DNA of 64,000 nt, taken from positions 9,952,440 to 10,016,439 of the forward strand of contig NC_135571.1 of assembly GCF_964340395.1 (NCBI RefSeq). The letters run 5' to 3'. The stretch comes from Glandiceps talaboti (lineage: Eukaryota > Hemichordata > Enteropneusta > Spengelidae). Of this stretch, positions 23,389-42,139 are shown piece after piece. The translations under genes were made by a program, and so were the position numbers. The notes under the pieces were generated by a model, which saw only the letters and a program-made list of their open reading frames with translations, was not told where the DNA came from and did not search any database. The first letter of the stretch is position 1; each line of letters starts with the position of its first letter.

Positions 23389-24231
23389 AGCTGTGCAGAT
23401 CTTCAATTCAATATTACTTCAGCAAAAATGTAGTTCAATATGGCTATATTGCCAATGTTTACAGTTATTTGTTGATATCACTGACCCCTATGGATTTAGT
23501 ATTTTATGAAAATTAACTCTTGTCCTCTAGAACAGTCTTCAGTTCATTTTTGAGTTCAGAGTAAAATTGTATCAATGATAATATCCTTGAGGGCCGGAGG
23601 GTCGTCTGTCACCTGCAGTGATGAGTCAAATTCTCGTGTTGTTGTCGTCAGCTGCCATAGTCACTTGTCCTCAAAATTTCAGAGTTTTCCGATCTTGAGA
23701 CTTTTTGGCCAAGTACTACACGTTCTCAACAATCCAAATCATTATTCTGTTATGTTTTCCGGGTGAAAAATCGTTAATGTTATGGGAATTCTCCAGGCCA
23801 CAAGCAAAGAATCTTATTTCGAGAAAAACGTATCGGAGCCTGCACGTAGAGTTCAAAGGTTATGGTGAACTCTCGTGAAATAATCTCGCACAGTGGCGTG
23901 TCCAAAAACGCGTCATCACTGTCATAAATATGACAAAAGATGACATATTCGGAGATAAAAATTACTCACAACAAATAGGGAAAGAAGTAGGATATAAAAT
24001 TTAGCTGAAAATTGGACGAAAACTAAAATGACTACAATGGGAGTTTACGAGACTTCATAAGTCACATGACAATGACGTCTTGCAGGAAGAAATTTCGCCA
24101 TTTTGGAGGAGTAATTGACCTGCGAACTAGCATCTAAATTATCAAAAATTTATTTGACATTCACGGATTTCTTGGGAATCTTTTATATATTCAACCATAT
24201 CTGTATTATCTTGAATATAACAAATATTCCC
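23389..24231. promoter_or_regulatory. Shared TSG101/RAB21 head-to-head promoter region
   Basis: The two start codons point away from each other across 843 bp. The part from about 23560 to 24110 is visibly richer in CG dinucleotides than the surrounding introns (for example GGGCCGGAGGGTCGTCTGTC, CGTGTCCAAAAACGCGTCAT), as expected of a housekeeping bidirectional promoter. No clear TATA box was assigned. Transcription starts cannot be placed from sequence alone. Confidence 0.6.
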
Positions 24232-31034
<6,803 letters not shown>

Positions 31035-32600
31035 TTCTTTTGTTTTTATTGCAATATACAACAAATTATGTACAGTTGGTGATTTACAAGTGGCTCAGTA
31101 TGCAGGGCCTAACACTTGCATACTCTTGTCTGTATTGAGTCTGGAAATATACCAGGAGAGGGTATAGCTCCATAGGTACATGTACTGTGGCAGTTTTTGG
31201 AAACTGTAGCAAGTATTAAGCTTTGTACATACGCCAAAATACAGAACAGGCATGGCATTGTTATGTAGCCAGGCACACAGCTTGTAACCGTTTCACCCCT
31301 TTGTCTGCTGAAATGGAATATCTGTCTTCATTTAACAATTGGGTTATACCATTACTCATTTCGAGAGGGGTGAAGCGGTTAAAAGCATGCAAGTAAATGT
31401 AACAGCTGCATTCCTGTGTATGAAATTTTATTTTTGAGGATTACTTGTCTGAGGCATACTTTGATTTTATGCAGCTTTGATAGTGGTAGTAAGTGATAAA
31501 TAAGTCGGGGGAGGGGGTCAAGCTAATTAATCAAATATTTGTCTGTCATACACTTTAAGGTGATATAAAGATATTTATAAGGCAAGAGTGAAAGAGGATA
31601 AACTTAGGGGGGCAAGTGTCAAATGGTGGTACAATATTGGTCTATGTTAGGGGACCTTACCCTTACCGTAACTCTAATGCAAATATGTATCTTTTGTGTA
31701 TTAAGTCCACTGTTCTAATCCTTGCCTAAAATAGAATCTTTGGAAACAACTTTGGACAGCTTCTCTCACCATAGACATTCTACAATGTAAGAAAAATAGA
31801 GACCCATTGTTTTCTATTGCCTGTGGGGATTGAAGGGGAGGGGTTGTCAGAAAACTCCACCGAGGGAGGGTGCTAATAGGACACTTCACTTTCATAAGTG
31901 GAGGGGACTGTCAGAAAACTTTACCTAGGGAGGGTGCTATTAGGACACTTCACTTTCACAAGTGAAGGGGGGGACTGTGAGAAAACTAACCTCACCTGTA
32001 CAAGCTGTGAAAGACATGGGTCCAGTAATAAGAATCAACTCATGTGTTGATATGTTCCTATAGAAAAGCAATGCTGGGGGAGGATAGAATAGGGTTTGGG
32101 ACTATTGCAAATTTGCCATGGGCCCTGTGGATGAGCTAGGGGAGGGCGACTATTGGAAGTTTCCCATGGGCCCTGTGGATGAGCTAGGGGAGGGGGCTAT
32201 TGTGATTTCCAATGTTATTCTAACCCATCCTGAGCCTCCTTCGATCAGGCTGTATTAAATAATGGGCATCTATACTCATTGCTGTAAATATGCTTTGTTA
32301 CTAAGAAACTAGCAACATGTTCATACTTGGGGGGAGGGGGGGGGGGGGGCAAGAAAACCTTTACATGATAACTGACGGTATCTCGTAATTATACTTATTA
32401 ATTAACATGGCACAGGCTGACCAGTTGATGACGTTACTTGAATTTTTAGTATACTTGTATTAACTTATGTTGTCATATCATTTGTGTATTATTGCTGAGT
32501 ACTCGAGTTTCAGTTCTCCCAAAATCAACATGAATCAACATATGTCAAGTCCTTCTCTGTTACTAAATAAATACTAAAGATTAATAAATGTGTAAAATGT
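31035..32600 (+). other. RAB21 3' UTR region with G-rich tandem repeats
   Basis: No other gene seen. At about 31840-31985 a roughly 70-bp unit (GTCAGAAAACT, GAGGGAGGGTGCTA, TAGGACACTTCACTTTCA) occurs about twice. At about 32107-32200 a 60-bp unit (GGGCCCTGTGGATGAGCTAG) occurs twice. A G run lies at about 32331-32349. AATAAA at 32566-32571 is a plausible polyadenylation signal about 1.5 kb after the stop. Confidence 0.5.
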
Positions 32601-32641
32601 TTGTTATTATACATACAATAACAAACATTTTACATATTTAT
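32582..32641. repeat. 27-bp-arm near-perfect hairpin
   Basis: TAATAAATGTGTAAAATGTT TGTTATT pairs with AATAACAAACATTTTACATA TTTATTA across a short loop, right after the candidate RAB21 poly(A) signal and before the family H element. Confidence 0.8.
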
Positions 32642-32790
32642 TATGCTTTTGCAATTTATTGAGTTACAAACAAGGACTTGGTATATATTGTGTCATATTG
32701 ATTTTTCAAGTAGGAAGCCATGATACTATTGTTTTATAAATTAAAAATCCAAAATAAATACCCAATCCTCATCCATATGACCACTTTAAC
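32640..32790 (-). repeat. Family H repeat, inverted
   Basis: TACAAACAAGGACTTGGTAT, TTTTTCAAGTAGGAAGCCAT and AAATACCCAATCCTCATCC are the inverse of the copies at 7877 and 41024. Confidence 0.75.
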
Positions 32791-32944
32791 TGTCAGAACC
32801 AACTATATATCAGCATTCAAATTAGAATCACATCAAAGGATATCTCATTTAATATTTTAGTACAAACATTAAGACTACTAGACTGGAAAATTTGTTATTC
32901 TGCCCACAATGATGAATTTTTCAGTCTAACATTATCTCAGTGTC

Positions 32945-33740
32945 TACTCTTTGTCAACTTATCGACACCTCACATGATGGGGTCTACATAGTCTTGCTGC
33001 TAGAGCCCTCAGGCTGCTCACTGTGAAGCCGACCGAAGTTCGCCTTGACCTCGATTGCACCTTTCAGAATAAAGCCCGAGGTCTAGCAGCTAGACTAGGG
33101 TCTAAATTGCAAAAGTGGTGTAGTGTAGTTGACGGGTGTTGGGTCCAGTATGCCCTCTAATGATAGCCAAGTTTTGTTGTTGTGAGTCAAAATGAGAAAA
33201 AAGTGGGGTTTCTTGTGAGTCACCACATAGTAAGAGAAAGGGGAACACCAAATTTTTATGCGTCACTAGAAATTGTGTGGGTCAGTTGCATATCAAATTG
33301 GCTTAGAGGGCACACTGGTGATAATCAACATTGTCAGTACAGACACTGGACTGTTAGACCAACAGCTGTGACATTGTGAATTTGTAAGTCTACAACACTG
33401 TCTACCTTCTTGACACTTGTTGAGATCTCATATGATGGCTGTCTGCATTGCAAAAGTTCATGTAGTTTAATACCTGACAAGGAGTAGTCTAATCAAAAGA
33501 AAATGGTGGTCCTAGATTTCAGACCACCTGGATTTGCTTACTACTAACAAATGGTGTAGTTTAGGGTTTAGTTGACAATTGTGTCAAATAACATTGTCAT
33601 TGCAGACACACTTCAAGATGTTTTCAAATAAAACAATTGACAATTTATCGATAATTTTGTCCATGTTTATTGACACATCCTATGATTGGTCCTGCATTGC
33701 ACTGAAAAAAGTGTGTGGTTTAAGTTGATAAGTATGTCTG
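32945..33740 (+). repeat. Degenerate roughly 230-bp repeats with an internal foldback and a MITE-2 copy
   Basis: TTGACACTTGTTGAGATCTC, ATATGATGGCTGTCTGCATT, GCAAAAGTTCATGTAGTTTA at about 33405 resembles segments near 32952 and 33655 (CGACACCTCACATGATGGGG; TGACACATCCTATGATTGGT). The first copy is interrupted by a foldback at about 32988-33103 (GTCTTGCTGCTAGAGCC / GGTCTAGCAGCTAGAC). MITE-2 occupies 33145-33325. Confidence 0.55.
33145..33325 (+). repeat. MITE-2 copy
   Basis: AGTATGCCCTCTAATGATAG at left, TTAGAGGGCACACTGGTGA at right, with GTTGTTGTGAGTCAAAATGA and GGGGAACACCAAATTT inside. Confidence 0.85.
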
Positions 33741-34421
33741 TGTTAAACTCTGAAACTCAAAGATTTGACCATTGAAGACACTAGCCATTTGTGTTCACAC
33801 TGAACATGGGGGAGGGAGGTTACCTGGAAGATCCAGGCGTTGTTTCCACTCTTTTGTAATACACTCAACAGTAGTGAGTGGTTACATTAAGCAGACCAAG
33901 GTCTTGACCTTTCAGACAAGGGGGGTGGGGGAGGGGGTTGATGGACAAAAACACACGCAAAAGAACACACTAATAACAACTTTAAATGACAGTATTGAAT
34001 TCAAATTTTGTTTCAAAAAACAACTTTGAAAATATTACCTGAAAAAAGGTCACGTGTACAGAATAGTGGGTCAATGTGTTGCCAAAGACTGAAGTCTGCA
34101 GTCAAAAATTGCAGATAAAATTTTCAAAGTTGTGTTTGGACAAAAAGTTCAATTGAATATTATGGTTTACAAACACAGATAAATTTCCATTTGAACTTTA
34201 AATGATAGTAATATATCAACGGGAATAAGGTATAACTTACCTTTACATTGACAAAGTAATGAAGGACAGTAAAAATTTATATATTTAAAACAGATGTCAG
34301 AAGCATTAATCTTTTCCTGACTATAGACAAGGTGGATAGATTACTGGACAAATACTTCAGTTTTTCTTAGTTTAATTTGTCCTCTGTACAAGTTCAACTC
34401 TTCAGTCGCAACATAGTCTAG

Positions 34422-34799
34422 TTCCTGACAGGGACTGTATTCCGTACTACTTCATTACTTATCCAGTCTAGTCAAGCCCGTGACTCAAGGCGTTAACTGT
34501 GGTTCAACCCCATGGTGGGCAAAGCACGAACAGTGCATGTCAGTAGTAATGTAAATTGACAGGCTGTCATCACTGCTCATTAATATTCATTTGGTAGAGC
34601 TCTTTCTACTATATCCAACCACGACTCCACCTCCAGTCTATTGAAATTAAAATCACATGGGGATGCGACGACGTAATCATGTTTGTATGAACGCTGTAGG
34701 TGGGAGCACGGAAATCTGTGTGAGTGTCACAGGCTTGACTAGACTGGAATAAGTGATGGAAGTAGTGCGGAATACAGCCCCTGTCAGGAACTAGACTAC
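34422..34799. repeat. MITE-3 copy with nested inverted repeats
   Basis: Outer ends TAGTCTAGTTCCTGACAGGG and CCCTGTCAGGAACTAGACTA. Just inside, ACTTCATTACTTATCCAGTC, TAGTCAAGCC is mirrored by GGCTTGACTAGACTGGAATA, AGTGATGGAAGTAGT. The centre holds GGTTCAACCCC, which resembles a tRNA B box but without a convincing tRNA fold. Confidence 0.85.
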
Positions 34800-36639
34800 A
34801 ACATAGTTTATTTTCAGCAGTGAAAACATCATCCTAGGGTTTATTTGATAATGGACTTACTGATGTGTCTTTGTTTTCTTTACTTGACTTAACAAATGTG
34901 TAGACTTCATTAATTAATGTGTATGTATCCTATCCGAGAATAGGTTTTCAAACTTGGCAAAATAAATAAAAAACTACTGGATATAAATATATTTCATGTT
35001 CAGCATTTTTAGCAAGAAAGCTGTCGCAGTAGCCTGTAAGGTATGTGTTGTTCCACCCTCATCGGGCTCCTAGTGGGAGAGGTTGACCGATGTTTGAGGG
35101 CGCCCTATTACGATGTACCCTATAGACTACTGTTGCAGTCATCCGCGAGAGAAAAGATGTTTGAAATCAGAGTTCATGTTTGGTTGGTGTGTCACGAAGA
35201 ATGAACTTGTTTGCTGTCTGTATACGATACCATCTTGAAGTTAACATGTAACCATGTGTGTGTCTACATCTGTGTGTGCACGTCAACTGTTGCCTGTTTG
35301 TGTGAATGCATACATGACAGACCGTTTATGTGATTACATCTCAGTTATTGATCCATAGTGTGATCCCCTGTCCATCAAATTTAAGCAACCATGCCCCACC
35401 CACCCCCACCCCCACCCCTGAGACCAAATTTATGAATATAATGATATACCAAGCATGGATAATTACAAAACATTTATAAATACATACATAGAAAGATACA
35501 TTCAAGGTTTGTCTAAAATATAAAATGGAATTCAGAGTCTTCTTGGTTTTGAGTCTAAACAAGGAAGGATAACATGATTCATTACTTGATATTTGAGGAC
35601 AAGTATGACAATGTGTGACTTTTTTGAAACTTGCAAGAACTTCAAAAAACTTGGCAAAAACCTTCAACATTTAGAAAAACTTTATATAATAATGGTCAGC
35701 TAACGGGTCACCATACTTGTTTCCATGGTAACTGCATATAAAGTAGTCTTACAAACTTTTAAGATTAAAAAGCCATATATTAATTTCTGCTTATACCTTG
35801 AATGAACTGCTGTACAGTCAGTGACCTTTGACCTAGCATGTACACAAAACCAGGTCAGAATGTGGGTCACACCTATTCAGCTGTAACGTCAAACGTCTGA
35901 TTCGTAGAATTTGTCATTGTCTGCATAACAATGTAGTCAATGTACATGTATACTTAGTGATGAGTTGAAAACATACACACATTATATTTACATGTTAGAA
36001 ATATTGAGCTGTTCCTGAAATACATAAAAAAAAACTTCTATAAATATCTCTGAGTAGAGTTCTGATGGCTAATTAAACTCAAAATTGTAATCCTGTTTTC
36101 CTTAACTTTTTATTTTTTGTGTTTACCCTGATTGAGAGTGGATTAAACAAAGTATTTGTTAACACCTTAATGTTGAAATCACTTTTAAAATGAAGTGAAA
36201 TCTATTCAAATCAAAAGTTTGCAGTGAAATTTTCAACCTGTGTTTCATTATAAGTTACTTCATATAAACAAAGGAATGTGATACGAAGTAGTTGATTTTT
36301 AACCAGCAACAACAATGGATTTATTGGTTCACTATTTCATACAATTGGACTGAGTCCAATATTAAAAATAAAAATAAAATAAAAATAACACTGCAAAGTG
36401 AAAGAATAAAATTTGTACCACTCCAACTTATGAACTTTGAAACGATTGGTTTATGAGATACAGTTTGGTGAAGGACACTCTATCTCATTGACAAATATGT
36501 CTGTTTCCATGGTAATTCTCCCCTATTAACCTTGCGTAAGGTATAGTAGTTGTTCATCTGCCATAACCTAGGGAGTTCTATATCACCTGATGCATGTAAC
36601 AGTCCTGTATAGGTATTTGGACTCTAGTAGACTGCCGTC
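34800..36639. other. Intergenic, upstream of the TRIM gene
   Basis: No gene recognised. A small inverted repeat at about 35038-35130 (AAGGTATGTGTTGTTCCACC, CTCATCGG / CCGATGTTTGAGGGCGCCC) resembles one at 54128-54205. A C-rich stretch lies at about 35395-35420. The TRIM promoter should lie close to 36.5 kb. Confidence 0.5.
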
Positions 36640-38963
36640 ATGGCGGCTGCCTCTGGAGGTACACCGGAAGAAATTCTGGATAAGATTGGAGAGCATTGTT
36701 TGTCCTGTTCAATTTGTTTGGAGCAATACAAGGTACCTAAACTTCTACCATGTCATCATACATTCTGTCTGCACTGTTTGGAGACACTTGTCAAGAAAAA
36801 AGGAGTCTTAAACTGTCCGACATGTCAGAAGGAAGTTGATCTAAAATCTGGAGGAGTTGCTGCATTGAAGAACAATTTTTTCATGAACACACTACTGGAT
36901 GTAGTTGAGAAGAGAACCGAAGAGGCAAAGAAAACACAACATAAATGTGAGTTGATCTGTGATGAAAATGATGCTACACACTTTTGCAGAGAATGTGAGC
37001 AGTATTTCTGTAATGACTGTCTGAACTTAGTTCACAAGAAACTGAAACGTGCTAGCTCACATACAGTACTGTCTGTAGAAGAACATGAAAACACAAAGTA
37101 TGCTATGCAATCCGCCATTTTGTCTGTTGAACGTTGCAAAGGTCATCCTGCAAATGAAGTCAAATATTTCTGTGATACATGTCAAGTACCAATCTGTTCA
37201 GAGTGTACAATTATAGATCACCGTATTCCAGACCACAGTCATAGATATCTACAAACTGTGGCTGATGAGTGTTCCAAAGAGTTGTCAAAAATGGTGGAGA
37301 AATTGAGAGTGAAAGCAAAGGAGGCAGATGCAAGTAAAACTGAAGTGGTAGATGTATGTAAGAAAGTGAAAGATCAGTTTGAAGTGGAGGAAAGGAAAGT
37401 AAACCAGCAAACAGAAATCAGTACAAATGCTATCAAGACAAATGCAAAGGAACAGATTGACACGCTTGAGACAAATGCAAAGGAACAGATTGACATGATT
37501 GAAGAACAGCAGTGCATATTGATAGAGGGTTTGAAGACAGACTGCCATCTACAGGTCAAACAATTAGAAACTCAGATTGCTGATTTAGAATTCAAATATG
37601 AAAACATTATCAGTACATCTGGATATGTAGAGGCATTAGTTAACCATGGCAGTGCAGCTCAACTTGTGTCCAGCAAAGCTACAATTGTACAACGAATTGA
37701 AGACTTAGTTGCCATGGAAACCAAACCTGGGGTTAAACAGGAAGTGGTCACATTCAAACCTTCTAGTGATGTCACTACTGATGGAATAATGGGAGTTCTG
37801 GGATATGATGTATGTCCATCTCTGTGTACAGTTGAAAACATTCCAAAGAGACTAGTGAAAGGTGAATCTGTCAAGTTACTGATAACAACTAAAGACAGCA
37901 GAGGTAAGACAGTCATACCAAACCAAGAAGTGAAAGTGAAAGTAAGAAAACCAGATGGATCAGAAGAAGACATCCCAGTAACTGACAACAAAGATGGTAC
38001 ACACACTGTAATGATACATGGTGAAATGGATGGTAAATATCAAGTTACCATGGTGATAGGAGATGAACCAATACCAGGATCACCATTGGTAATACCTGTC
38101 ATCAAAGGATTGGTGAAGACTATTGGTAAAGAAGGAAGTAATGAAGGAGACTTCAATCTCCCATTGAGTGTCACCTTGAACAGACATGGTGACATGGTTG
38201 TAGCTGATAAAGATAATCAAAGAATGCAAGTCATTGATATTCATGGGAAATATAAGAAAGTGTTGAAATTTACACAGTTTAAGAATAACTTCTACCCTTT
38301 TGATATAGCAATATCAGCTGATGATGAATACTTTATGACAGATTATTTGAATAAACAAATAGTGGTTAGTGACGAAGATGGAAATGTGATCAGATGCTTT
38401 GGACAAAATGAACTGAAGTATCCCAGAGGTGTCTGTATTAGTCCTGTAGATGGTACTGTCTATGTCACTGACTGGGATGGACAGTTTGGGGATAACACAG
38501 ACAAGGAAGGTAGTCACTGTATTATAAAATACAGACAGAATGGAGATTACATCAACTCCTTTGGCAAGTATGGTGATAAGAATGGTGAATTCAAAGGACC
38601 CTACTACATGTACATTGACAGTCAAGGAATCTAAGCTTGTATGTAACTGGCTGTGGTAATGACTGTGTCCAGGTCTTCAATGCTGATGACCAGTTCTGGT
38701 ACAAGTTTGGGATTCCAGGTAAAAGTGAAGGTCAGCTGTATGGTCCACGTGGAATAGTGATGGACAAGGACAGATATCTGTATGTCAGTGATCAGGTACA
38801 CCGTGTACAGAAATTTGACATAAGTGGAAGATTCATCTGTCGTATTGATAGAGATGAAGATGAACTGAAATACCCTAAAGGTCTAGTATTGACTAATGAT
38901 GTACCAGTCAAACTAGTTGTAGTTGATTGTGACAACCACTGTCTGAAAGTATTTGTACTGTAA
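36640..38963 (+). CDS. TRIM2/3-like RING-B-box-filamin-NHL protein, frame broken
   Basis: Intronless E3-ligase-type gene. The 664-codon frame (36640-38634) has a RING finger (residues 20-65, CSICLEQYKVPKLLPCHHTF), B-box 1 (103-143), B-box 2 (166-203), a long coiled coil to about 345 and a filamin-type Ig domain (about 395-490, DNKDGTHTVMIHGEMDGKY). NHL propeller repeats run from about 495. The frame stops at TAA 38632-38634, but NHL coding resumes at once in another frame from 38637 (LYVTGCGNDCVQVFN, LYVSDQVHRVQKFD) and ends at 38963. Together the frames give about six blades, the size of a full propeller, so one small indel seems to separate them. This is either a young pseudogene, a null allele or a sequence error. 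Members of this class bind RNA or partners through the propeller. The family belongs to expanded invertebrate TRIM2/3/71-like genes; the exact orthologue is unclear. Confidence 0.85.
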
Positions 38964-39580
38964 GACTAGAAACTATGTCTACAGTGATATAAGTTGAGAG
39001 TACAATGTATCCACATGTATAAATCTACATACAGGGCCATGGCAGACAATACAGCTTATTGGGATATTCTGATGTACCAGTCAAACTAGTTGTAGCTGTG
39101 ACAACCACTGTCTGAAAGTATTTGTACTCTTAAGACTAGAAACTATGCTTACAAACTGACATTAAGCTCAGAGTAAAATGTACCTGTATATGTATAAATG
39201 TACATACAGGGCCAGACAATTAAGATTGGTATGGTATATTGTATTGATATACCAGTCAGAGATTATTATAGTTGATTTAAATCTACATACACACATACAG
39301 GACAGAGAATACAGATTGGTGTGATATTCTGATGTACCAGTCAAACTAGTGGTTGATATGTTCAATCAATGTCTGAAAGTATTTGTACCAAAAGACTGGC
39401 ATTTGTGGTGACAAAACTGACATTAAGCTGAGAGTTGCTTAAAATGAAACCTGTACATGTATAAATGTACATACAGGACCAGACAACAAAGATTGGTATT
39501 GTATCTACTGATATACCAGTCAAAGATATTATAGTTGATTTAAGACAATAACTTTACAATGAGACTGGAATCTTCGTCTA
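38895..39580 (+). repeat. Tandem duplications of the TRIM gene's 3' end
   Basis: GATGTACCAGTCAAACTAGT, TGACAACCACTGTCTGAAAG, TATTTGTACTGTAAGACTAG at 38898-38975 (last codons plus stop) recurs near 39071 and, more diverged, near 39330. The intervening ATGTATAAATGTACATACAG, GGCCAGACAAT recurs near 39017, 39188 and 39456, and GATATACCAGTCA near 39245 and 39511. Period is about 130-180 bp. Confidence 0.8.
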
Positions 39581-40064
39581 CAAACTGACATTACAACATC
39601 TACCATATTTACTCGGGTTAACGCCCTCACACAGACAAGTGCCCAGTGCTTTTGTTTAGACAATGAGACTGGAATCGTTACATTAACATCTATATTGTAA
39701 GAGTTTACAGTGTCATTCTGAATACATGTATACAGAATTGAAAAAAGCAAAAAACCAAGAAACGAAACAAAAACAAACAAAAAAGCGCACAAAAAATGCA
39801 TTGATCAAGTGAATTATATCATATTGAAAGTACATTGTATACTTGAACACATTCCCTATGTATATATGTACATATAGGAGGTGAAATCATTGTCTAAAAA
39901 TACTTGTACTGGTATTTGTATCTACAAAGTGACTTAATCTCAGAATTATGAGTTCTTGAGATATACCTATACTGTATACATATACAAATGTATATAGATC
40001 TTTATACAGGACCAGACAAAAGAGTAGATGTAACAGTCAAACAAGTTGTAATTAGAATTTATTC

Positions 40065-40170
40065 CCCAATCTTTTTTTTCATTCATCCAAGGAAAATATG
40101 AGTGTCAAAACCTTCTGGTAACGAGTATTTTTCAACAGAATGAAGAAAAATATTGGAGAATAATATCGGT
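40065..40170. repeat. MITE-1 palindrome-only copy
   Basis: TTCCCCAATCTTTTTTTTCA, TTCATCCAAGGAAAATATGA at left and CAACAGAATGAAGAAAAATA, TTGGAGAATAATAT at right. Lacks the unique part of the family. Confidence 0.7.
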
Positions 40171-40179
40171 AATTAGATA

Positions 40180-40505
40180 TTATACTATGCACAAGCCAAG
40201 TTCAATAAAAAAATATGGAATTTATACCCTGATCATGTCACAACAACATGTGTCTATGTCATGACAATGTGTGTCTACGTCACTGGTTCTGCTGTGTTTG
40301 CAATATAAATCACAATGTTCAAAATTGCCATATGATTTACTGGCGCTGGTATTATTATGTTATTATCCAAGATTTTTCTTCATTCAGCCAAGGAAAATAC
40401 GAGTAACCTAAGGGGTATTGTCACTACGGGTCATGAGATGAGTAGTGGCAAAACCCTTTGGTAACAAGTATTTTATGGGTGAATGAAGAAAAAATTTGGA
40501 GTGTA
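40180..40505. repeat. MITE-1 copy
   Basis: ACTATGCACAAGCCAAGTTC, AAAAAAATATGGAATTTATA, CATGTGTCTATGTCATGACA, then the palindrome TTCTTCATTCAGCCAAGGAA to GGGTGAATGAAGAAAAAAT. Immediately right of the palindrome-only copy. Confidence 0.8.
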
Positions 40506-41023
40506 GTTTATGAAAAAAGGTGAAAAATAATCATGGCAATTAGGAATGTTTTGACTCATATTTTGAGAACTGCAGAATTAGATCCAAAATAAATTCTTAT
40601 TTGTCATCCATATTGTCACTTTAAAGGGTTAAATATTTGTTTGTGATTAATATAATCCATTACTTATTTAGTAGAATGATTTTCGGTAAATAAATGAATT
40701 AACTGACAATGTTTTTGTGAATATTTCCTCTTTTTAAACTTAAGAGTGGGGACAAACTCTGTGCACATTGGATGTAATAAAAGTTCAATGGTAAAATACT
40801 ACACCGTATTAAAAGCTAGAAAATTTGTTTTGATCACAACTTTAAGATCTCAATTGAACAGCTCATTACAGAAATTGTCGACACTAAGAGTTTTACTTTG
40901 CGCAGATGAAAATATGCACATAAAAGTTGGCATACTAATGTCCTACCCTTAAAGAGGCACATCAAGCTGAGTTTATATATCTTTTACCGGAGTGAAAATA
41001 CTTACATAGAACCTTCATTAAAT

Positions 41024-41130
41024 GAGGATTGGGTAATATTTATTTTGGATTTTGGATTTATAAAATTATTGCATCATGGCTTCCTACTTGAAAAACCATA
41101 TGCTAAGTCCTTGTTTGTATAAACTCAATA
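41024..41130 (+). repeat. Family H repeat
   Basis: GAGGATTGGGTAATATTTAT, TTTTGGATTT, ATCATGGCTTCCTACTTGAA, GCTAAGTCCTTGTTTGTA match the copy at 7877-8005. Confidence 0.75.
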
Positions 41131-41324
41131 AGTCTGCCTTGTGACCCTTTACAAGATGATTATGAATATGAAAGTGAATGATTATATCCCAGGATCACAC
41201 TCAATGAAAAGGTTGAAACACAAAGATTAATATGTTTAATACTCATTATCTTTATTGCAGATAAAATTAAAATAAAACTTTATACAAAGTTTGAGGCAAG
41301 CTGTGAATACATGAGTCTCACAAA

Positions 41325-41495
41325 TGAGGTAGCCCTTAATTTTGGAGGTCCTCACAAGTAAGTTAGTCGTTAATTTTGGAGGTCCTCACAAGTAAGGTAG
41401 CCCTTAATTTTGGAGGTCCTCACGAGTAAGGTAACCCTTAATTTTGGAGGTCCTCACAAGTAATGTAGCCCTTGATTTTAGAGGTCTTTGACATA
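41325..41495. repeat. 35-bp minisatellite, about five copies
   Basis: Units of AGTAAGGTAGCCCTTAATTT, TGGAGGTCCTCACA repeat between 41325 and 41495 with small changes. Confidence 0.9.
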
Positions 41496-41566
41496 TCCCA
41501 TATTAAAGTTGCACATATAAACACTAGTTGTGCATGGATGGATACCAATGGAATCTATTGTTGGTA

Positions 41567-41820
41567 AATAGGGAACTTGCAATCCACACTGAGCATGCTC
41601 AGATGCAAAGGACTATGGGATTATCTGTGGTTCTTGTAATACCTAATCTGGAGCTATTGATAAAGTAAACCTCCCACAATGGTCAGGGTAACCATGAATT
41701 GATTATCTGTGGTTACAAACAATGTATCAACACTGTTTACAATACTAATTGATTAGTATTTATTATCACATTTCCCATGATGCAACATTCAACATGGCAG
41801 GTTTGCAAGTTCCCTATTAT
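41567..41820 (-). repeat. MITE-4 copy, inverted relative to 26648-26900
   Basis: AATAGGGAACTTGCAATCCA at left and GGTTTGCAAGTTCCCTATTA at right. The interior is the reverse complement of the copy in RAB21 intron 1 with few differences, which implies recent activity. Confidence 0.9.
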
Positions 41821-42139
41821 GGTATTATAATCATGTTTGACACCGTCACTAAATGTGAAACAAAATAAGCATCAATTTCAGAAAAGATCATACCATTTAT
41901 CCTGTTTAATACATTTATAAAAATGAATGATTATTTTGGGGTTTTTTTATATACAGACAAAGAGTTCACTTCTCCTGTATGTCCCTAATATTTACATTGT
42001 ACACATTTGGTATAGATATTCATCACTTCAAAAAGTCATGATGGGGAAAAACCCAGAAAAAAATTACTTCCATACACTCATGGTCTTACAAGATACTGTG
42101 AGAATCACACTCATGAGGAATAACGTTATTGAATGAGGA

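Noticed and set aside
24115-24231. Upstream in-frame ATG as the RAB21 start
   Set aside because: It would add 39 residues, hydrophobic and unlike the short polar N-terminus of Rab proteins; the ATG at 24232 gives the expected length.
34480-34560. tRNA gene suggested by GGTTCAACCCC
   Set aside because: No acceptor stem or A box at the right distance; it lies inside the MITE-3 inverted repeat.
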